DNA from: SH-MAG3 sp036374995 | Lineage (GTDB): Bacteria > Gemmatimonadota > Gemmatimonadetes > Longimicrobiales > RSA9 | Direction: 5' to 3' | NCBI GenBank assembly: GCA_036374995.1 | Contig: DASUSS010000069.1 | Span: 1-64,000, forward strand | Length of the DNA: 64,000 nucleotides | Shown: positions 27,678-36,421 of the stretch, in pieces | How the letters are laid out: each line of letters opens with the position of its first letter | Position numbering within the stretch: the first letter of the stretch is position 1 | The notes under the pieces: generated by a model | What the model was told of the DNA's origin: nothing | The model's database searches: none | Seen by the model: only the letters and a program-made list of their open reading frames with translations | Made by a program: the position numbers and the translations under genes

Positions 27678-27815
27678 CGAAACGGGACGGCCGTCGCCGA
27701 ACGCGACGGGGCCAGAGCCCGTAATCGCTTGTCCGGCAACAGGTCCACTGCGGCACGGTCAATGCCCATAGGAAGGCGGACACGTGTCAAAGACGGTTGA
27801 GCCGGGGATAAGCCA

Positions 27816-28382
27816 ATGAGAACACTGTCATGGGTGCCGGTTGCGGCGCTGCTTCTCGTCGCCTGCGACGATACCACCTCGCCCGAGGACGTCGGGGGCG
27901 CGCCGGAGTTCGCGCGCACGCAGGCCGGCGTCGAGATGGAGTCGGCGGAGGCGAGCTTCTGGGCGGTGCGCGGACAGGCCCGAACGCTGGTGCTGCGGCG
28001 GGCGGACGGTACGACGGCGCTGGAGTTCGAGGTAGGGCCGAACTCGCTGGTCGCGCGACCGGACGGTTCCGAGATCGCAGCGAACGACTCGATTCAGATC
28101 ACGGTGCGGCCGATTGGCGGCGACGGATACGTCTTCGACTTCCAGCCGTCCGGCCTGCGCTTTTCGACTGCGGAGCCTGCGCTGCTGCGGATCCATTACG
28201 ATGCGGACCTGAATGGCGACGGCCTGGTCGGGCCGGTGGATGCGCTGCTCGAGAGCACGCTCTCCATCTGGATCCAGGCGGCGCCGGGCCTGCCGTGGCT
28301 GCCGATCCCGTCGCTGCGTCTTCCCGGTCACGTGGTGGAAGGCGAAGTCACGCACTTCACTGGCTTCGCGCTCGCGAGCTAG
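27816..28382 (+). CDS. Lipoprotein with a dockerin/EF-hand-like calcium loop
   Basis: A 188-residue lipoprotein with lipobox LLVAC (Cys17). The mature protein is beta-rich (LVLRRADGTTALEFEVGPNS, DSIQITVRPIGGDGYVFDFQ). Near residue 128-138 it has DADLNGDGLVGPVDAL, matching the calcium-binding loop of EF-hand/dockerin repeats (D-x-D/N-x-D/G-G). Only one loop is present, so it is not a full dockerin. Function unknown; the TPR gene begins 2 bp after its stop and is probably co-transcribed. Confidence 0.75.
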   Translation: MRTLSWVPVAALLLVACDDTTSPEDVGGAPEFARTQAGVEMESAEASFWAVRGQARTLVLRRADGTTALEFEVGPNSLVARPDGSEIAANDSIQITVRPIGGDGYVFDFQPSGLRFSTAEPALLRIHYDADLNGDGLVGPVDALLESTLSIWIQAAPGLPWLPIPSLRLPGHVVEGEVTHFTGFALAS

Positions 28383-28384
28383 GC

Positions 28385-29440
28385 ATGCATCCGGAGATCC
28401 TCCCGCCGCAGTCGACGACGTCGTTGGGAGCGGCGCTCTCGCTGGAGGCGAGAGCCCGTGAGCTGCACGAGGAGCGGGACCCGGCCGCGCTGGCGCTGCT
28501 GCTGGGCAGCACGGACCGCGCCGTGCTCAACGCTTCGCCATCGCTCGCGTTCTGGCTGGCCGACGCCTGGCGCCGACTGGGACGCGGCGCCGACGCGGTC
28601 GCGCTGCTGACGGATGCGACGCCGGCGTTTGCGCGGCAGGGCAACGACACGCTGCACCGCCACCGCCTCAATCTCGAGGGCATGCTGCGTTTCGATGCGG
28701 GTGAAGTCGCAGCGGCGGAGTCGTCGTGGCGCGCGCTGCTTGCGGCGGCGAGCGAGGCCCGTGATGACGATTTCGTCGCGCGCGCGAACAACAATCTCGG
28801 TGTGATCTATACGCTGCACGGCCGGTGGCAGGAGGCGATCGCCTGCTACGAGCGCGCGATGGTCGCGTATCGCAGCATTGGGCGGCGCCGGGGTCTCGCG
28901 CAGGCGCATCAGAACCTCGGCATCACGTATCGCGAGCTGGACTTCGCGCCCAAGGCGGATCACCATTTCGTGCAGGCCATCCGGTACGCATCGGTCGACG
29001 CGAGCGAGGACGAGATCGCACGCGCCGAGCAGGAGCGTGCACTGCTGATCTACGTTTCCCAGCGTGACGCGGAGCTCGCCCGTGCAACGGCGCAGCGGGC
29101 GCTGACGCGCTTCGAGCAGCTGGGCGAGCGGGGCGCCACGGCGGACACGCTGCGCGTGCTCGGCATCATCGAGATCGGTGAGGGCCAGCTCGAGCGTGCG
29201 ACCCGGCTGCTGAACAGTGCGCTCGAGCGGGCGCGCGATGCGCGGCTGCCGCTGGTCGAGGCCGAGACACTGGAGGCGCTCGCGGTCGTGGTCCAGCAGC
29301 GTCGGGACGTCCAGCTGGCGGCCGCGCTGCGGCAGGATGCCGAGAACCTGTTCGGCCGGATCGGCGCATCCGCGTGGGGCCGGCGCACGCGCTCGCGCGT
29401 CGCGCGCATCGCGCTCCGCACATCACCGCCTGCCAACTGA
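28385..29440 (+). CDS. Cytoplasmic TPR-repeat protein
   Basis: A 351-residue helical protein made of tetratricopeptide repeats, with clear units such as NNLGVIYTLHGRWQEAIACY, QNLGITYRELDFAPKADHHF and LRVLGIIEIGEGQLERATRL. No signal peptide, membrane segment or enzymatic domain is seen. The layout resembles the TPR sensor half of AfsR/MalT-like regulators without the DNA-binding half. The start ATG at 28385 is 2 bp after the lipoprotein stop. A role as protein-interaction scaffold is inferred from the repeats only. Confidence 0.85.
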   Translation: MHPEILPPQSTTSLGAALSLEARARELHEERDPAALALLLGSTDRAVLNASPSLAFWLADAWRRLGRGADAVALLTDATPAFARQGNDTLHRHRLNLEGMLRFDAGEVAAAESSWRALLAAASEARDDDFVARANNNLGVIYTLHGRWQEAIACYERAMVAYRSIGRRRGLAQAHQNLGITYRELDFAPKADHHFVQAIRYASVDASEDEIARAEQERALLIYVSQRDAELARATAQRALTRFEQLGERGATADTLRVLGIIEIGEGQLERATRLLNSALERARDARLPLVEAETLEALAVVVQQRRDVQLAAALRQDAENLFGRIGASAWGRRTRSRVARIALRTSPPAN

Positions 29441-29575
29441 CCGGGCACGCACCCGCACCGTTGCGTTCCCGCGCCGGACGGGTCAACCTTCCGCATGCAC
29501 CCCGTGTTTTCCGGGGACTGGCGCCGGTCGAACCGTCACCGTCGCAGCACTGCCGCGTTCAAGGAGATTGCCGTC

Positions 29576-29743
29576 ATGCGCGTCGCGCTATGGCTCGCCA
29601 CCATGCTGTTCTTCGTTGCGTTCTTCGCCTACGGCTACGTGCTGTGGTCGCGGTCGAAGCAGCGGCGTGAGCTGCGGCTGCAGCAGCGGGAGAGCGAAGG
29701 GTCAGGCGCGGGCGCGGGCGAGGAACGGCCGCGCGAGGGTTGA
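29576..29743 (+). CDS. Small single-pass membrane protein, 55 aa
   Basis: A 55-residue protein with one membrane helix (ALWLATMLFFVAFFAYGYVLW) and a strongly basic/acidic cytoplasmic tail (SRSKQRRELRLQQRESEGSG). The ATG at 29576 follows AAGGAG by 9 bases, better than the upstream in-frame ATG at 29495. Its last 42 bases overlap the 3' end of the convergent FAD oxidoreductase gene. Its small size and clear ribosome site suggest a real gene, but no homology is recognised. Confidence 0.55.
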   Translation: MRVALWLATMLFFVAFFAYGYVLWSRSKQRRELRLQQRESEGSGAGAGEERPREG

Positions 29744-30832
29744 ATCGTCCATGAGCGACAGCCGCGCAACCGCACGGCCGCACAGCGCACCGATCACATT
29801 GCCGGTGCCCGAGTACCCGCCGACACCCCACACGCGCGGGCGGACCTCCTCCAGGATCGGCAGCCCGTCCTCCGTGTAGCCGACACTCGCGGCCCAGCGA
29901 TGCGTGATCGGCGCCTTCACGCCGATGACCCGGCGCAGGTGAGTCTCGAGCGCGTCCTGGACCGCGCGCGTCAGCTCGGTGCTCGCGGTCCACTCGCCTT
30001 CACCGCCGACATCGCGAAAACCGCCCACGGCAACGCGTCCGTCCTCCAGCTGCTGCCAGTAGTCCATACCGTACCGCGCATACACGGGCCGAGGGATCTG
30101 CACTTCCGTCGTGGGGGCGGTCGCGAGCATCTGCAGCCGCGCCGTGCGCACCCGGCCGCCCAGCTCCGGCAGCGTGCGCGCGAGTGCACCGTCCACGGCC
30201 ACGATCGCGACGCCGCAGCGGATCCGCGCCCGCGGCGTCGTCACCACTCCCGTCTCGAGCGCGAGCGCAGGCGTGTTCTCGTGCAGGCGGGCGCCGCGCT
30301 CGAGTGCACGCAGCGCGAGCAGACGCGCACGCAACAGTGGATCGAACGCTGCATCGCCCGGGATCAGCAGCCCGCTCCCCTCCGCGCCCTCGTACGGCTC
30401 GACCGGCAGCGAATCCGCACGCATCGCCGCGAGCTGCGCGCCGCAGTCGTCCTGCTCCGCCCGCGACGTAGCCAGCCGGATCGACCCCACCCGCCGCACC
30501 GCCGACGGCGTCTCCGCCGCGATCCGGTCGATCTGCTCGAGCGTTGCCCGGTAGATCGCGTGCGCCTGCGCACGACCATAACGCGCCACGGCGTCGTGAT
30601 AGAAATGGTACGAGCCCGCCAGCAGGAAACCGCCGTTCCGGCCCGCCGCCCCGCTCGCGACCGCTCCCGCATCGATGCCCACGACACCCACACCGAGATC
30701 GAGCAGCTCGTGAACGCACGACAGGCCCGATCCACCCAGGCCCACAACGCACACATCCGCCTCGACATCCTCGTCCAGCCCGGGCAGCGAAGCCCACCGG
30801 CCATCCTCCCACACCGGCGCCGCCTGAATCAT
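29702..30832 (-). CDS. FAD-dependent oxidoreductase of the DAO family
   Basis: A 376-residue D-amino-acid-oxidase/glycine-oxidase-like flavoprotein. The dinucleotide motif VCVVGLGGSGLSCVHELLD is near residue 27-45, followed by the family segment GIDAGAVASGAAGRNGGFLL. The C-terminal GYTEDGLPILEEV and VWGVGGYSGTGNVIG match the FAD-contact end of DAO proteins. Such enzymes oxidise secondary or primary amines or amino acids. Its start overlaps the dCMP deaminase stop (TGATG), so the two are coupled although their functions do not obviously connect. Confidence 0.9.
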   Translation of the reverse strand: MIQAAPVWEDGRWASLPGLDEDVEADVCVVGLGGSGLSCVHELLDLGVGVVGIDAGAVASGAAGRNGGFLLAGSYHFYHDAVARYGRAQAHAIYRATLEQIDRIAAETPSAVRRVGSIRLATSRAEQDDCGAQLAAMRADSLPVEPYEGAEGSGLLIPGDAAFDPLLRARLLALRALERGARLHENTPALALETGVVTTPRARIRCGVAIVAVDGALARTLPELGGRVRTARLQMLATAPTTEVQIPRPVYARYGMDYWQQLEDGRVAVGGFRDVGGEGEWTASTELTRAVQDALETHLRRVIGVKAPITHRWAASVGYTEDGLPILEEVRPRVWGVGGYSGTGNVIGALCGRAVARLSLMDDSTLARPFLARARA

Positions 30833-31395
30833 CACCCCGGAATGCTGTGGCCCGTGTCCTGATCCGCCTCCCGCAGCGACGACGTCGCCCACGCCGCCTC
30901 CGGGTCCGTCAGCTCCACCCGCATCACGCCCCCCGCAAACCGCTCCTGCAACAGCACGTACTGACGCCACAGATCCTCGTCCGGATGCCGCCACTCGTGC
31001 AGGTAGTACACCGCGTGAACACGCGCCTGCAGCAGCTCCTTCGTGCACCCGAAGCACGGCCGCAGCGTCGTGAAGATCGAGGCACCCTCCACCGCTATGC
31101 CGAACCGCGCCGCGCTCAACAGCGCATTCTGCTCCGCGTGCACGCAGATGCACACGTCGTAGCCGTGCGCCGCGCGATACCGCTCCCGGTTCGCACACCG
31201 CTCGCACCCGCCCTCGTCGCAGTTCCGCGTCCCCTCCGGCGTCCCGTTGTAGCCCGTCGAGATGATCCGGTCGTTGCGCACCAGCAGCGCGCCGACCCGG
31301 TTCCCGATGCAGTTCGCACGACGCCGCACCGCCATCGCGATGTGCATGTAGTAGTCGATCCGATCGGGCCGGCGGGATTCATTCACCCCGTGCAT
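30832..31395 (-). CDS. dCMP deaminase family protein (ComEB-like)
   Basis: A 187-residue cytidine/deoxycytidylate deaminase. The zinc site is His86-Ala-Glu88 (VHAEQNAL) with PCFGC (Cys114, Cys117); additional cysteines in GGCERCANRERY match the second zinc site of dCMP deaminases. The likely reaction is dCMP to dUMP for thymidylate synthesis. The last 40 residues after RVELTDPE extend a little beyond the usual fold. It is the first gene of a two-gene unit. Confidence 0.93.
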   Translation of the reverse strand: MHGVNESRRPDRIDYYMHIAMAVRRRANCIGNRVGALLVRNDRIISTGYNGTPEGTRNCDEGGCERCANRERYRAAHGYDVCICVHAEQNALLSAARFGIAVEGASIFTTLRPCFGCTKELLQARVHAVYYLHEWRHPDEDLWRQYVLLQERFAGGVMRVELTDPEAAWATSSLREADQDTGHSIPG

Positions 31396-31476
31396 CGCGT
31401 CCTTACCGGGTGGGTGGGAGCAGGATCGACAGTCTGATGCCCGATCCGGTGCCGCGCCAGTCCCGCGCCCGGGCTC

Positions 31477-31505
31477 TTGACCTCAGGCGTTGAGGCCTCA
31501 ATATT
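31477..31505 (+). promoter_or_regulatory. Sigma-70-type promoter of the padR-permease operon
   Basis: TTGACC at 31477-31482 and AATATT at 31500-31505 are separated by exactly 17 bp, 22 bp ahead of the padR ATG. The AT-rich -10 stands out in the GC-rich background. Two palindromes overlap the spacer and -10. Confidence 0.75.
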
Positions 31506-31510
31506 TGAGG
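31481..31510. promoter_or_regulatory. Two tandem 15-bp palindromes, probable PadR operator
   Basis: CCTCA-N5-TGAGG occurs twice back to back: 31481-31495 (spacer GGCGT) and 31496-31510 (spacer ATATT). The pair covers the promoter spacer and the -10 element. PadR-family repressors bind such dyads as dimers, so autorepression of padR and the permease is the obvious reading. Confidence 0.75.
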
Positions 31511-31527
31511 GCAACAGGACGGTGACC

Positions 31528-31872
31528 ATGGGACGACAGACGCTGAGCCTGCTCCAGGGCACGCTGGATCTGGTGGTGCTGAAGGCGCTGATGTTCGGGC
31601 CGCGGCACGGCTACGAGGTCGCGCGCTGGGTACGGACGACGACGGACGGCGAGCTGACGGTCGATGATGGCGCGCTGTACACGGCGCTGCATCGGCTGCA
31701 GAAGCGGGGCTGGCTGAAGGCGGAGTGGGGCTCGACGGAGCAGAACCGCCGGGCGAAGTATTATGCGCTGACGCCGGCGGGCCGCCGCCAGCTGGCGGCG
31801 GAGGCGACGTCGTGGGAGCGCTATGCGCAGGCGATTTTCAAGGTGTTGAACGCGTCGGCGGAAGCGGCGTAG
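31528..31872 (+). CDS. PadR-family transcriptional repressor
   Basis: A 114-residue short (PadR-s2 type) winged-helix regulator: LLQGTLDLVVLKALMFGPRH, then GYEVARW, VDDGALYTALHRLQKRGWLK and YYALTPAGRRQLAAEATSWE. The ATG at 31528 follows GGACGGTGACC; earlier in-frame starts would place the promoter inside the gene. It precedes the ADOP permease gene by 8 bp, the standard arrangement in Acidobacteria and Gemmatimonadota. It probably represses its own operon through the tandem palindromes just upstream. The inducer is unknown. Confidence 0.94.
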   Translation: MGRQTLSLLQGTLDLVVLKALMFGPRHGYEVARWVRTTTDGELTVDDGALYTALHRLQKRGWLKAEWGSTEQNRRAKYYALTPAGRRQLAAEATSWERYAQAIFKVLNASAEAA

Positions 31873-31880
31873 GGGCGGCC

Positions 31881-34553
31881 ATGGAGAACGTGCGACGCTG
31901 GTTCCGGCTGGGTGATGTGGAGCGCGATGTCGACGAGGAGCTCGCGCTGTACTTCGATGAGACGGTGCGGGAGCTGGAGGCCTCCGGACTGAGTTCGGCC
32001 GCTGCGCGCGAGGAAGCGGAGCGCCGGTTCGGCGACGCGCGCGTGTATCGTCGGGAGTTGCTGGCGATCGACCGGCGGAGCGAGCGGCGGCAGCGGTGGG
32101 TGGCGCGGTGGGAAGCCGTGCGCGACACGGCGCGGCACGCAGTGCGGAGCGTGGTGCGTGCGCCGGCGCTGGCCGTCGGCATCGTGTTGGCGTTCGCGCT
32201 GGGGATCGGTGCGAATGCGACAATGTACGCGACGGTCGAGCGTCTGCTGCTGCGGCCGCCACCGCACATCGAGGATGCGGGTGGTGTGCGGCGTCTGCTG
32301 GTCCATCGAGCGATGGGTCTGGGCGAGAGGATTCACACCTCATCGATCGCGTTTCCGGATTATCTCGACTTCGCGCGCACGCAGGGGTTCGCGCAGGTCG
32401 CGGCGCAGTACCCGTCCGATCTGATGCTGGGCAGCGGCGAGTCGGCGGAGGAGGTGCGTGGGCTCTTCGTGACGGCGAGCTGGTGGCCGCTCCTCGGCGT
32501 GCAGCCGGTGCTCGGGCGGTTCTTCACGGCCGCTGAGGATCGTTTCGGCGGCGCGCGGGTGGCGGTTCTGAGTCATCGGCGCTGGCTCGGCGAGTACGGC
32601 GGCGCTCCGGATGTGCTGGGAAGGACGATCGACTTCGGCCACGGCCCGTATACGATCATCGGTGTGACGCCGAAGGGGTTCACGGGGATCGATCTGCGGC
32701 CGGTCGACTTCTTCGCACCGTTCATGACGGCGGGCGAGCAGCTGCAGGGCGGCACGGAGTGGGCGGAGGAGCGCAACTGGCACTGGCTGCGGGCCATCGC
32801 CCGCGTGGCTCCCGGCGTGAGCGTGGAGGCAGCGGAAGCGGAGGCGACGCGGCATCACCGTGCGGGGCGTGCGAGTGACACGCATTACGACCGCGATGTG
32901 GAGGTGGTCGCGGCGCCGCTGCTCGACGCACAGGGCCCGAACGCGCCGTCGGAGGTCGCGGTGGCGCGCTGGCTGCTCGGCGTCGCGACCGTGGTTCTGC
33001 TGATTGCGTGCCTGAACGTGGCGAACCTGCTGCTCGCGCGCATGATCCGACAGCGCCGCGAGATCGCGATCCGTCTCGCGCTCGGGGTCTCGCGTGCGCG
33101 CCTCGTCGCGCAGATCGTCGTGGAAGGCCTGATCCTCGGCGTGCTCGGGGGTGCGGCGGCACTGCTGCTGGCACTGTGGGGCGGGACGTACGTGCAGCGG
33201 ATGCTGCTTCCGGACGTGGACTGGGATGGGTCCCTGAGCGGCACGGTCGTGCTCGTGGTGCTCGGGCTGTCGCTGCTCGCCGGTGTGCTGTCCGCGCTCG
33301 TGCCCGCGGTGCAGGCATCACGGCCCCGGGTGCTGGACGGGCTCCGGGCATCGGGCGGCGGGATCACCCGCTCGACCGCCCGCGTGCGGGCCACGCTGTC
33401 CATGGTGCAGGCCGCACTGTCCGTCGTGCTGCTGATCGGCGCGGGACTGTTCGTGCGCAGCCTCGACAGCATCCGGAGCGGAGACTTCGGCATCGACCCG
33501 TGGAACGTCGCATACGTGCGGCCCGTGTTCCACGTGGGTACGGTCGAGCCTGCCGAGCGACTGGAGTACAACCGTCGCGCACTGGAGCGCGTGTCCCGAC
33601 TCGACGGCGTGGAGGCCGCGACGATGATCGCCGGCGTGCCGTTCTGGACGGCGTACGCGTACGAGCTGACCGTGCCCGGGCTCGACTCGATCCCGCGCAC
33701 GACGAGAGGCGGGCCGTACGCGAACGTGGTGAGCCGGGACTACTTCCACGTGCTCGGCGTCGACGTCGTGCGCGGGCGCGCATTCGACGAACGCGATACG
33801 CGCGCTTCCACTCCGGTGCTCGTGCTGAGCGCGTCGTTCGCTCAGGCGCTGTGGCCGGGTGAGGATCCGATCGGCAGGTGCATCCAGGTGGACGGCGCGG
33901 ACCGGCCATGCGCGGAGATCGTGGGTGTGGTCGAGGACGCGAGCTACGGCAGCCTGGTCGAGGAAGTAACGTACCAGTACTACATGCTGTTCGATCAGGC
34001 GCTGGTCACGCGGCCGCCGGAAGGCCTGCTCGTCCGGTTCCCGAATGACACGAAACCGGTGCTCGCGGCCGTGCAGCGCGAGATGCTCGGGGTCGATGAC
34101 CGTGTCCGCTTCGTGCGCGGCACCACGCTCGAGGAGATGCTCGCGCCCGAGCTGCGGCAGTGGCGGCTCGGTGCCGTGATGTTCTCGCTGTTCGGTCTGC
34201 TCGCGCTCACCGTGGCTGCCATCGGACTCTATTCGGTGCTGGCATTCGACGTCGCGCAGCGCGTGCGTGAGATCGGTCTGAGAACCGCGCTCGGCGCGAC
34301 GACCCGCACGATCATGGGTCTCGTCGTGGCGCGCGCTGCTGCGATCACGGCGGCCGGAGTCGTGCTGGGGATCGCGGTTGCGTTCGCGCTCGCGCCCCGG
34401 CTCGAGAGCATGCTGTACGGGGTGGGTGCGCGCGATCCGCTGACGTTCCTGGGCGTCGCGGTCACGCTCGGCGTGATCTCCATCGCCGCCGCAGGCCTGC
34501 CGGCGCTACGCGCCGCGAAGGTGGATCCGAACGTGGCGCTGCGCGCCGACTGA
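31881..34553 (+). CDS. ADOP-type ABC transporter permease (MacB/FtsX family)
   Basis: An 890-residue permease of the acidobacterial duplicated orphan permease type. An N-terminal cytoplasmic helical domain (about 1-80, VERDVDEELALYFDETVREL, then ARRRFGD-like EAERRFGDARVYR) is followed by a membrane helix, a MacB periplasmic domain, three helices (about 375-480) ending RPRVLDGLRASGG, a second membrane/periplasmic/three-helix unit, and the end LPALRAAKVDPNVALRAD typical of the family. No ATPase is adjacent, which is usual for ADOP proteins. It is presumed to be controlled by the PadR protein in front. Substrates of this group are unknown, with export or lipoprotein/drug extrusion proposed by analogy to MacB. 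Confidence 0.94.
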   Translation: MENVRRWFRLGDVERDVDEELALYFDETVRELEASGLSSAAAREEAERRFGDARVYRRELLAIDRRSERRQRWVARWEAVRDTARHAVRSVVRAPALAVGIVLAFALGIGANATMYATVERLLLRPPPHIEDAGGVRRLLVHRAMGLGERIHTSSIAFPDYLDFARTQGFAQVAAQYPSDLMLGSGESAEEVRGLFVTASWWPLLGVQPVLGRFFTAAEDRFGGARVAVLSHRRWLGEYGGAPDVLGRTIDFGHGPYTIIGVTPKGFTGIDLRPVDFFAPFMTAGEQLQGGTEWAEERNWHWLRAIARVAPGVSVEAAEAEATRHHRAGRASDTHYDRDVEVVAAPLLDAQGPNAPSEVAVARWLLGVATVVLLIACLNVANLLLARMIRQRREIAIRLALGVSRARLVAQIVVEGLILGVLGGAAALLLALWGGTYVQRMLLPDVDWDGSLSGTVVLVVLGLSLLAGVLSALVPAVQASRPRVLDGLRASGGGITRSTARVRATLSMVQAALSVVLLIGAGLFVRSLDSIRSGDFGIDPWNVAYVRPVFHVGTVEPAERLEYNRRALERVSRLDGVEAATMIAGVPFWTAYAYELTVPGLDSIPRTTRGGPYANVVSRDYFHVLGVDVVRGRAFDERDTRASTPVLVLSASFAQALWPGEDPIGRCIQVDGADRPCAEIVGVVEDASYGSLVEEVTYQYYMLFDQALVTRPPEGLLVRFPNDTKPVLAAVQREMLGVDDRVRFVRGTTLEEMLAPELRQWRLGAVMFSLFGLLALTVAAIGLYSVLAFDVAQRVREIGLRTALGATTRTIMGLVVARAAAITAAGVVLGIAVAFALAPRLESMLYGVGARDPLTFLGVAVTLGVISIAAAGLPALRAAKVDPNVALRAD

Positions 34554-34576
34554 GATCTGCGCGCGGCACCGGTGTG

Positions 34577-35068
34577 TCAGCGACGATCGTAGATGGCGAC
34601 GTTGCCCTCGGCGTCGAACGTCAGGACATCGTACTCCTGCCTGATCAGCCCTTCCATGCCGGGCGAGCCGATGGGCATGCCGGGGACGGCGAGGCCGAGG
34701 ACGCCGTCGGGTTTCTCATCCAGGAGTCGCCGCACGAGATCCGCGGGCACGTGGCCCTCGATCGTGTAGCCGCGCACGGTGGCCGTGTGGCAGGAAACGC
34801 GGCCGGCCGGCACACCCAGCCGGCGCTTCGTCGCGGTGAGCTCGACATCGCTGATGTCGTGCGTGACGACCGCGAAGCCGTTCTCCTCGATGTGATCGAC
34901 CCAGTTCGAGCAACAGCCGCAGGTGGGTGACTTGTAGACGACGAGCGTGTCCGCAGGAGCGCCCGCCGCGGCCAGCGCGACCCGGTCGGTGTCGGGACCG
35001 CTCCCGCCGCAGGCCGTTGCGAGCACCAGCAGCCCGACGCCGGCGCCCCGGATCAGATTCGCTTTCAC
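34577..35068 (-). CDS. DUF411-family lipoprotein, probable metal-binding
   Basis: A 163-residue lipoprotein (lipobox LATAC, Cys20) with the DUF411 domain. Conserved metal-binding features are TCGCCSNW (Cys50, Cys52, Cys53), the single cysteine in GRVSCHTA, GYTIEGHVPAD and PGMPIGSPGME. DUF411 proteins are often beside copper-resistance genes; there are none here. It may bind copper or another soft metal at the outer face of a membrane. It stands between the ADOP permease (convergent) and the RNA methyltransferase (same strand, 30 bp upstream). Confidence 0.88.
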   Translation of the reverse strand: MKANLIRGAGVGLLVLATACGGSGPDTDRVALAAAGAPADTLVVYKSPTCGCCSNWVDHIEENGFAVVTHDISDVELTATKRRLGVPAGRVSCHTATVRGYTIEGHVPADLVRRLLDEKPDGVLGLAVPGMPIGSPGMEGLIRQEYDVLTFDAEGNVAIYDRR

Positions 35069-35098
35069 GTTATCTCTCCTTCATTCCGTTGCGCACTG

Positions 35099-36331
35099 CT
35101 ACACCGCATCCGCCGCGGGGTGCGCCCCGGCCGCGATCCGGCCGGAGAGCAGCCGCACCGGGATGCCTCCGTTGCGCGTGGCGAGTCGCTCCTCGAGCGG
35201 CAGTCCGGTCGCACCGGCGAGCGCATCGTCGCCGGACAGCAGGGTGACGGTCCAGCCCGGCAGGCGCTCGCGTACGGTGCGTCCCAGCGTGGTGTAGAGC
35301 GCATGCAGGTCCCTCCGCTCGCCGACGCGTACGCCGTAAGGCGGATTCGTCACCAGGTGGCCGAAGCCGCTGCGCGGCTCGAGCTCGCTCAGTCGAGCGC
35401 GCCGGAAGTCGATGTCGTGCTCGACACCGGCACGTGCCGCGTTCGCGCGGGCGGCCGCGACCGCACCGCCGTCCCGGTCCGATGCCGTGATCGCGATGCG
35501 TGTGTCCCGCACTTCCGCCCGCGCCTGCGCGACGACATCCTGCCACGCCTCCGCGTCGAAGTGCGGCCATTGCTGGAACGCGAACGGGCGCGGCACGAAC
35601 AGGGGGTTGGCCAGACCCGGCGGAATACGCCGCGCGAGCAGTGCTGCCTCGATCGCGATCGTGCCGGAGCCGCAGAACGGATCGATGAGTGGCGATTCGC
35701 CGTGCCACCCGCTCTCGAGCAGCATCGCGGCGGCGATGGTCTCTCGCAGCGGCGCTTTCGCGACCGCCTGCCGGTAGCCGCGCCGATGCAGCAGTTCGCC
35801 GGATGAGTCCATGCTGATCGTGCACACGTCCCGATGGAAACGCACGACTATCAGCTGCGCGTGCGCTTCGCCCTGGCCTCCGTCCCCATCGCGTCCATCA
35901 TGCCTCCTCTCGTTCGCGTCGGACCCGACGTCGTCATCCAGCGCGCGTCCGGCCAGCGTCGTGACTCCGACCGTGTCCGCGAGCACGCGCGCTACGCGTT
36001 CCGCGACCGCACCCTCGTGGTAGAGCTTCGACCTCCGACACGTCACGCGCAGCACGGCGCTGCCGCCCGGACGCAGGACGTCGCGCCACGGCAGTCTCGC
36101 CGCGTGCCGCTCCAGCTCCGCGAACCCGCGCGCTCGGAACTCGCCTGCCCGTGCAACGATCCGACTCGCCGTGCGCAGCTCCAGATTCGCGCGATACATG
36201 GTGCGCACCGTGCCGCGCCACGCGACACCACCGGTTCCGCGGCGGCCGTCGATGCCGAGCGTCGCGAGCTCGGCTGCGCAGACGCTGTCGAGACCGTGCG
36301 CCGTGACCGCGAACAGATCGTATTCCCTCAC
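35099..36331 (-). CDS. THUMP-domain class I RNA methyltransferase (RlmL N-terminal / YpsC type)
   Basis: A 410-residue SAM-dependent rRNA methyltransferase. A GTG start at 36331 gives MREYDLFAVTAHGLDSVCAA, the usual N-terminus (family start FFATxxxGLExxLxxEL). A THUMP domain covers about 45-190; the Rossmann fold follows with DPFCGSGTIAIEAALLARR from Asp217 and the catalytic NPPYG near residue 317. It probably makes m2G in 23S rRNA. Odd: the THUMP region contains an Asp/Gly/Arg-rich low-complexity insert at about 130-157 (DDDVGSDANERRHDGRDGDG). It lacks the RlmK half found in enterobacteria. Confidence 0.9.
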   Translation of the reverse strand: MREYDLFAVTAHGLDSVCAAELATLGIDGRRGTGGVAWRGTVRTMYRANLELRTASRIVARAGEFRARGFAELERHAARLPWRDVLRPGGSAVLRVTCRRSKLYHEGAVAERVARVLADTVGVTTLAGRALDDDVGSDANERRHDGRDGDGGQGEAHAQLIVVRFHRDVCTISMDSSGELLHRRGYRQAVAKAPLRETIAAAMLLESGWHGESPLIDPFCGSGTIAIEAALLARRIPPGLANPLFVPRPFAFQQWPHFDAEAWQDVVAQARAEVRDTRIAITASDRDGGAVAAARANAARAGVEHDIDFRRARLSELEPRSGFGHLVTNPPYGVRVGERRDLHALYTTLGRTVRERLPGWTVTLLSGDDALAGATGLPLEERLATRNGGIPVRLLSGRIAAGAHPAADAV

Positions 36332-36421
36332 GTCCGTAACCTGGCGACCGGAGCCGGCTCCGGCTACTGGCCGCTCCGTCACGCAGGCGGTATGCTGGTC
36401 CTTCACCCGAATCGGGAAGCA

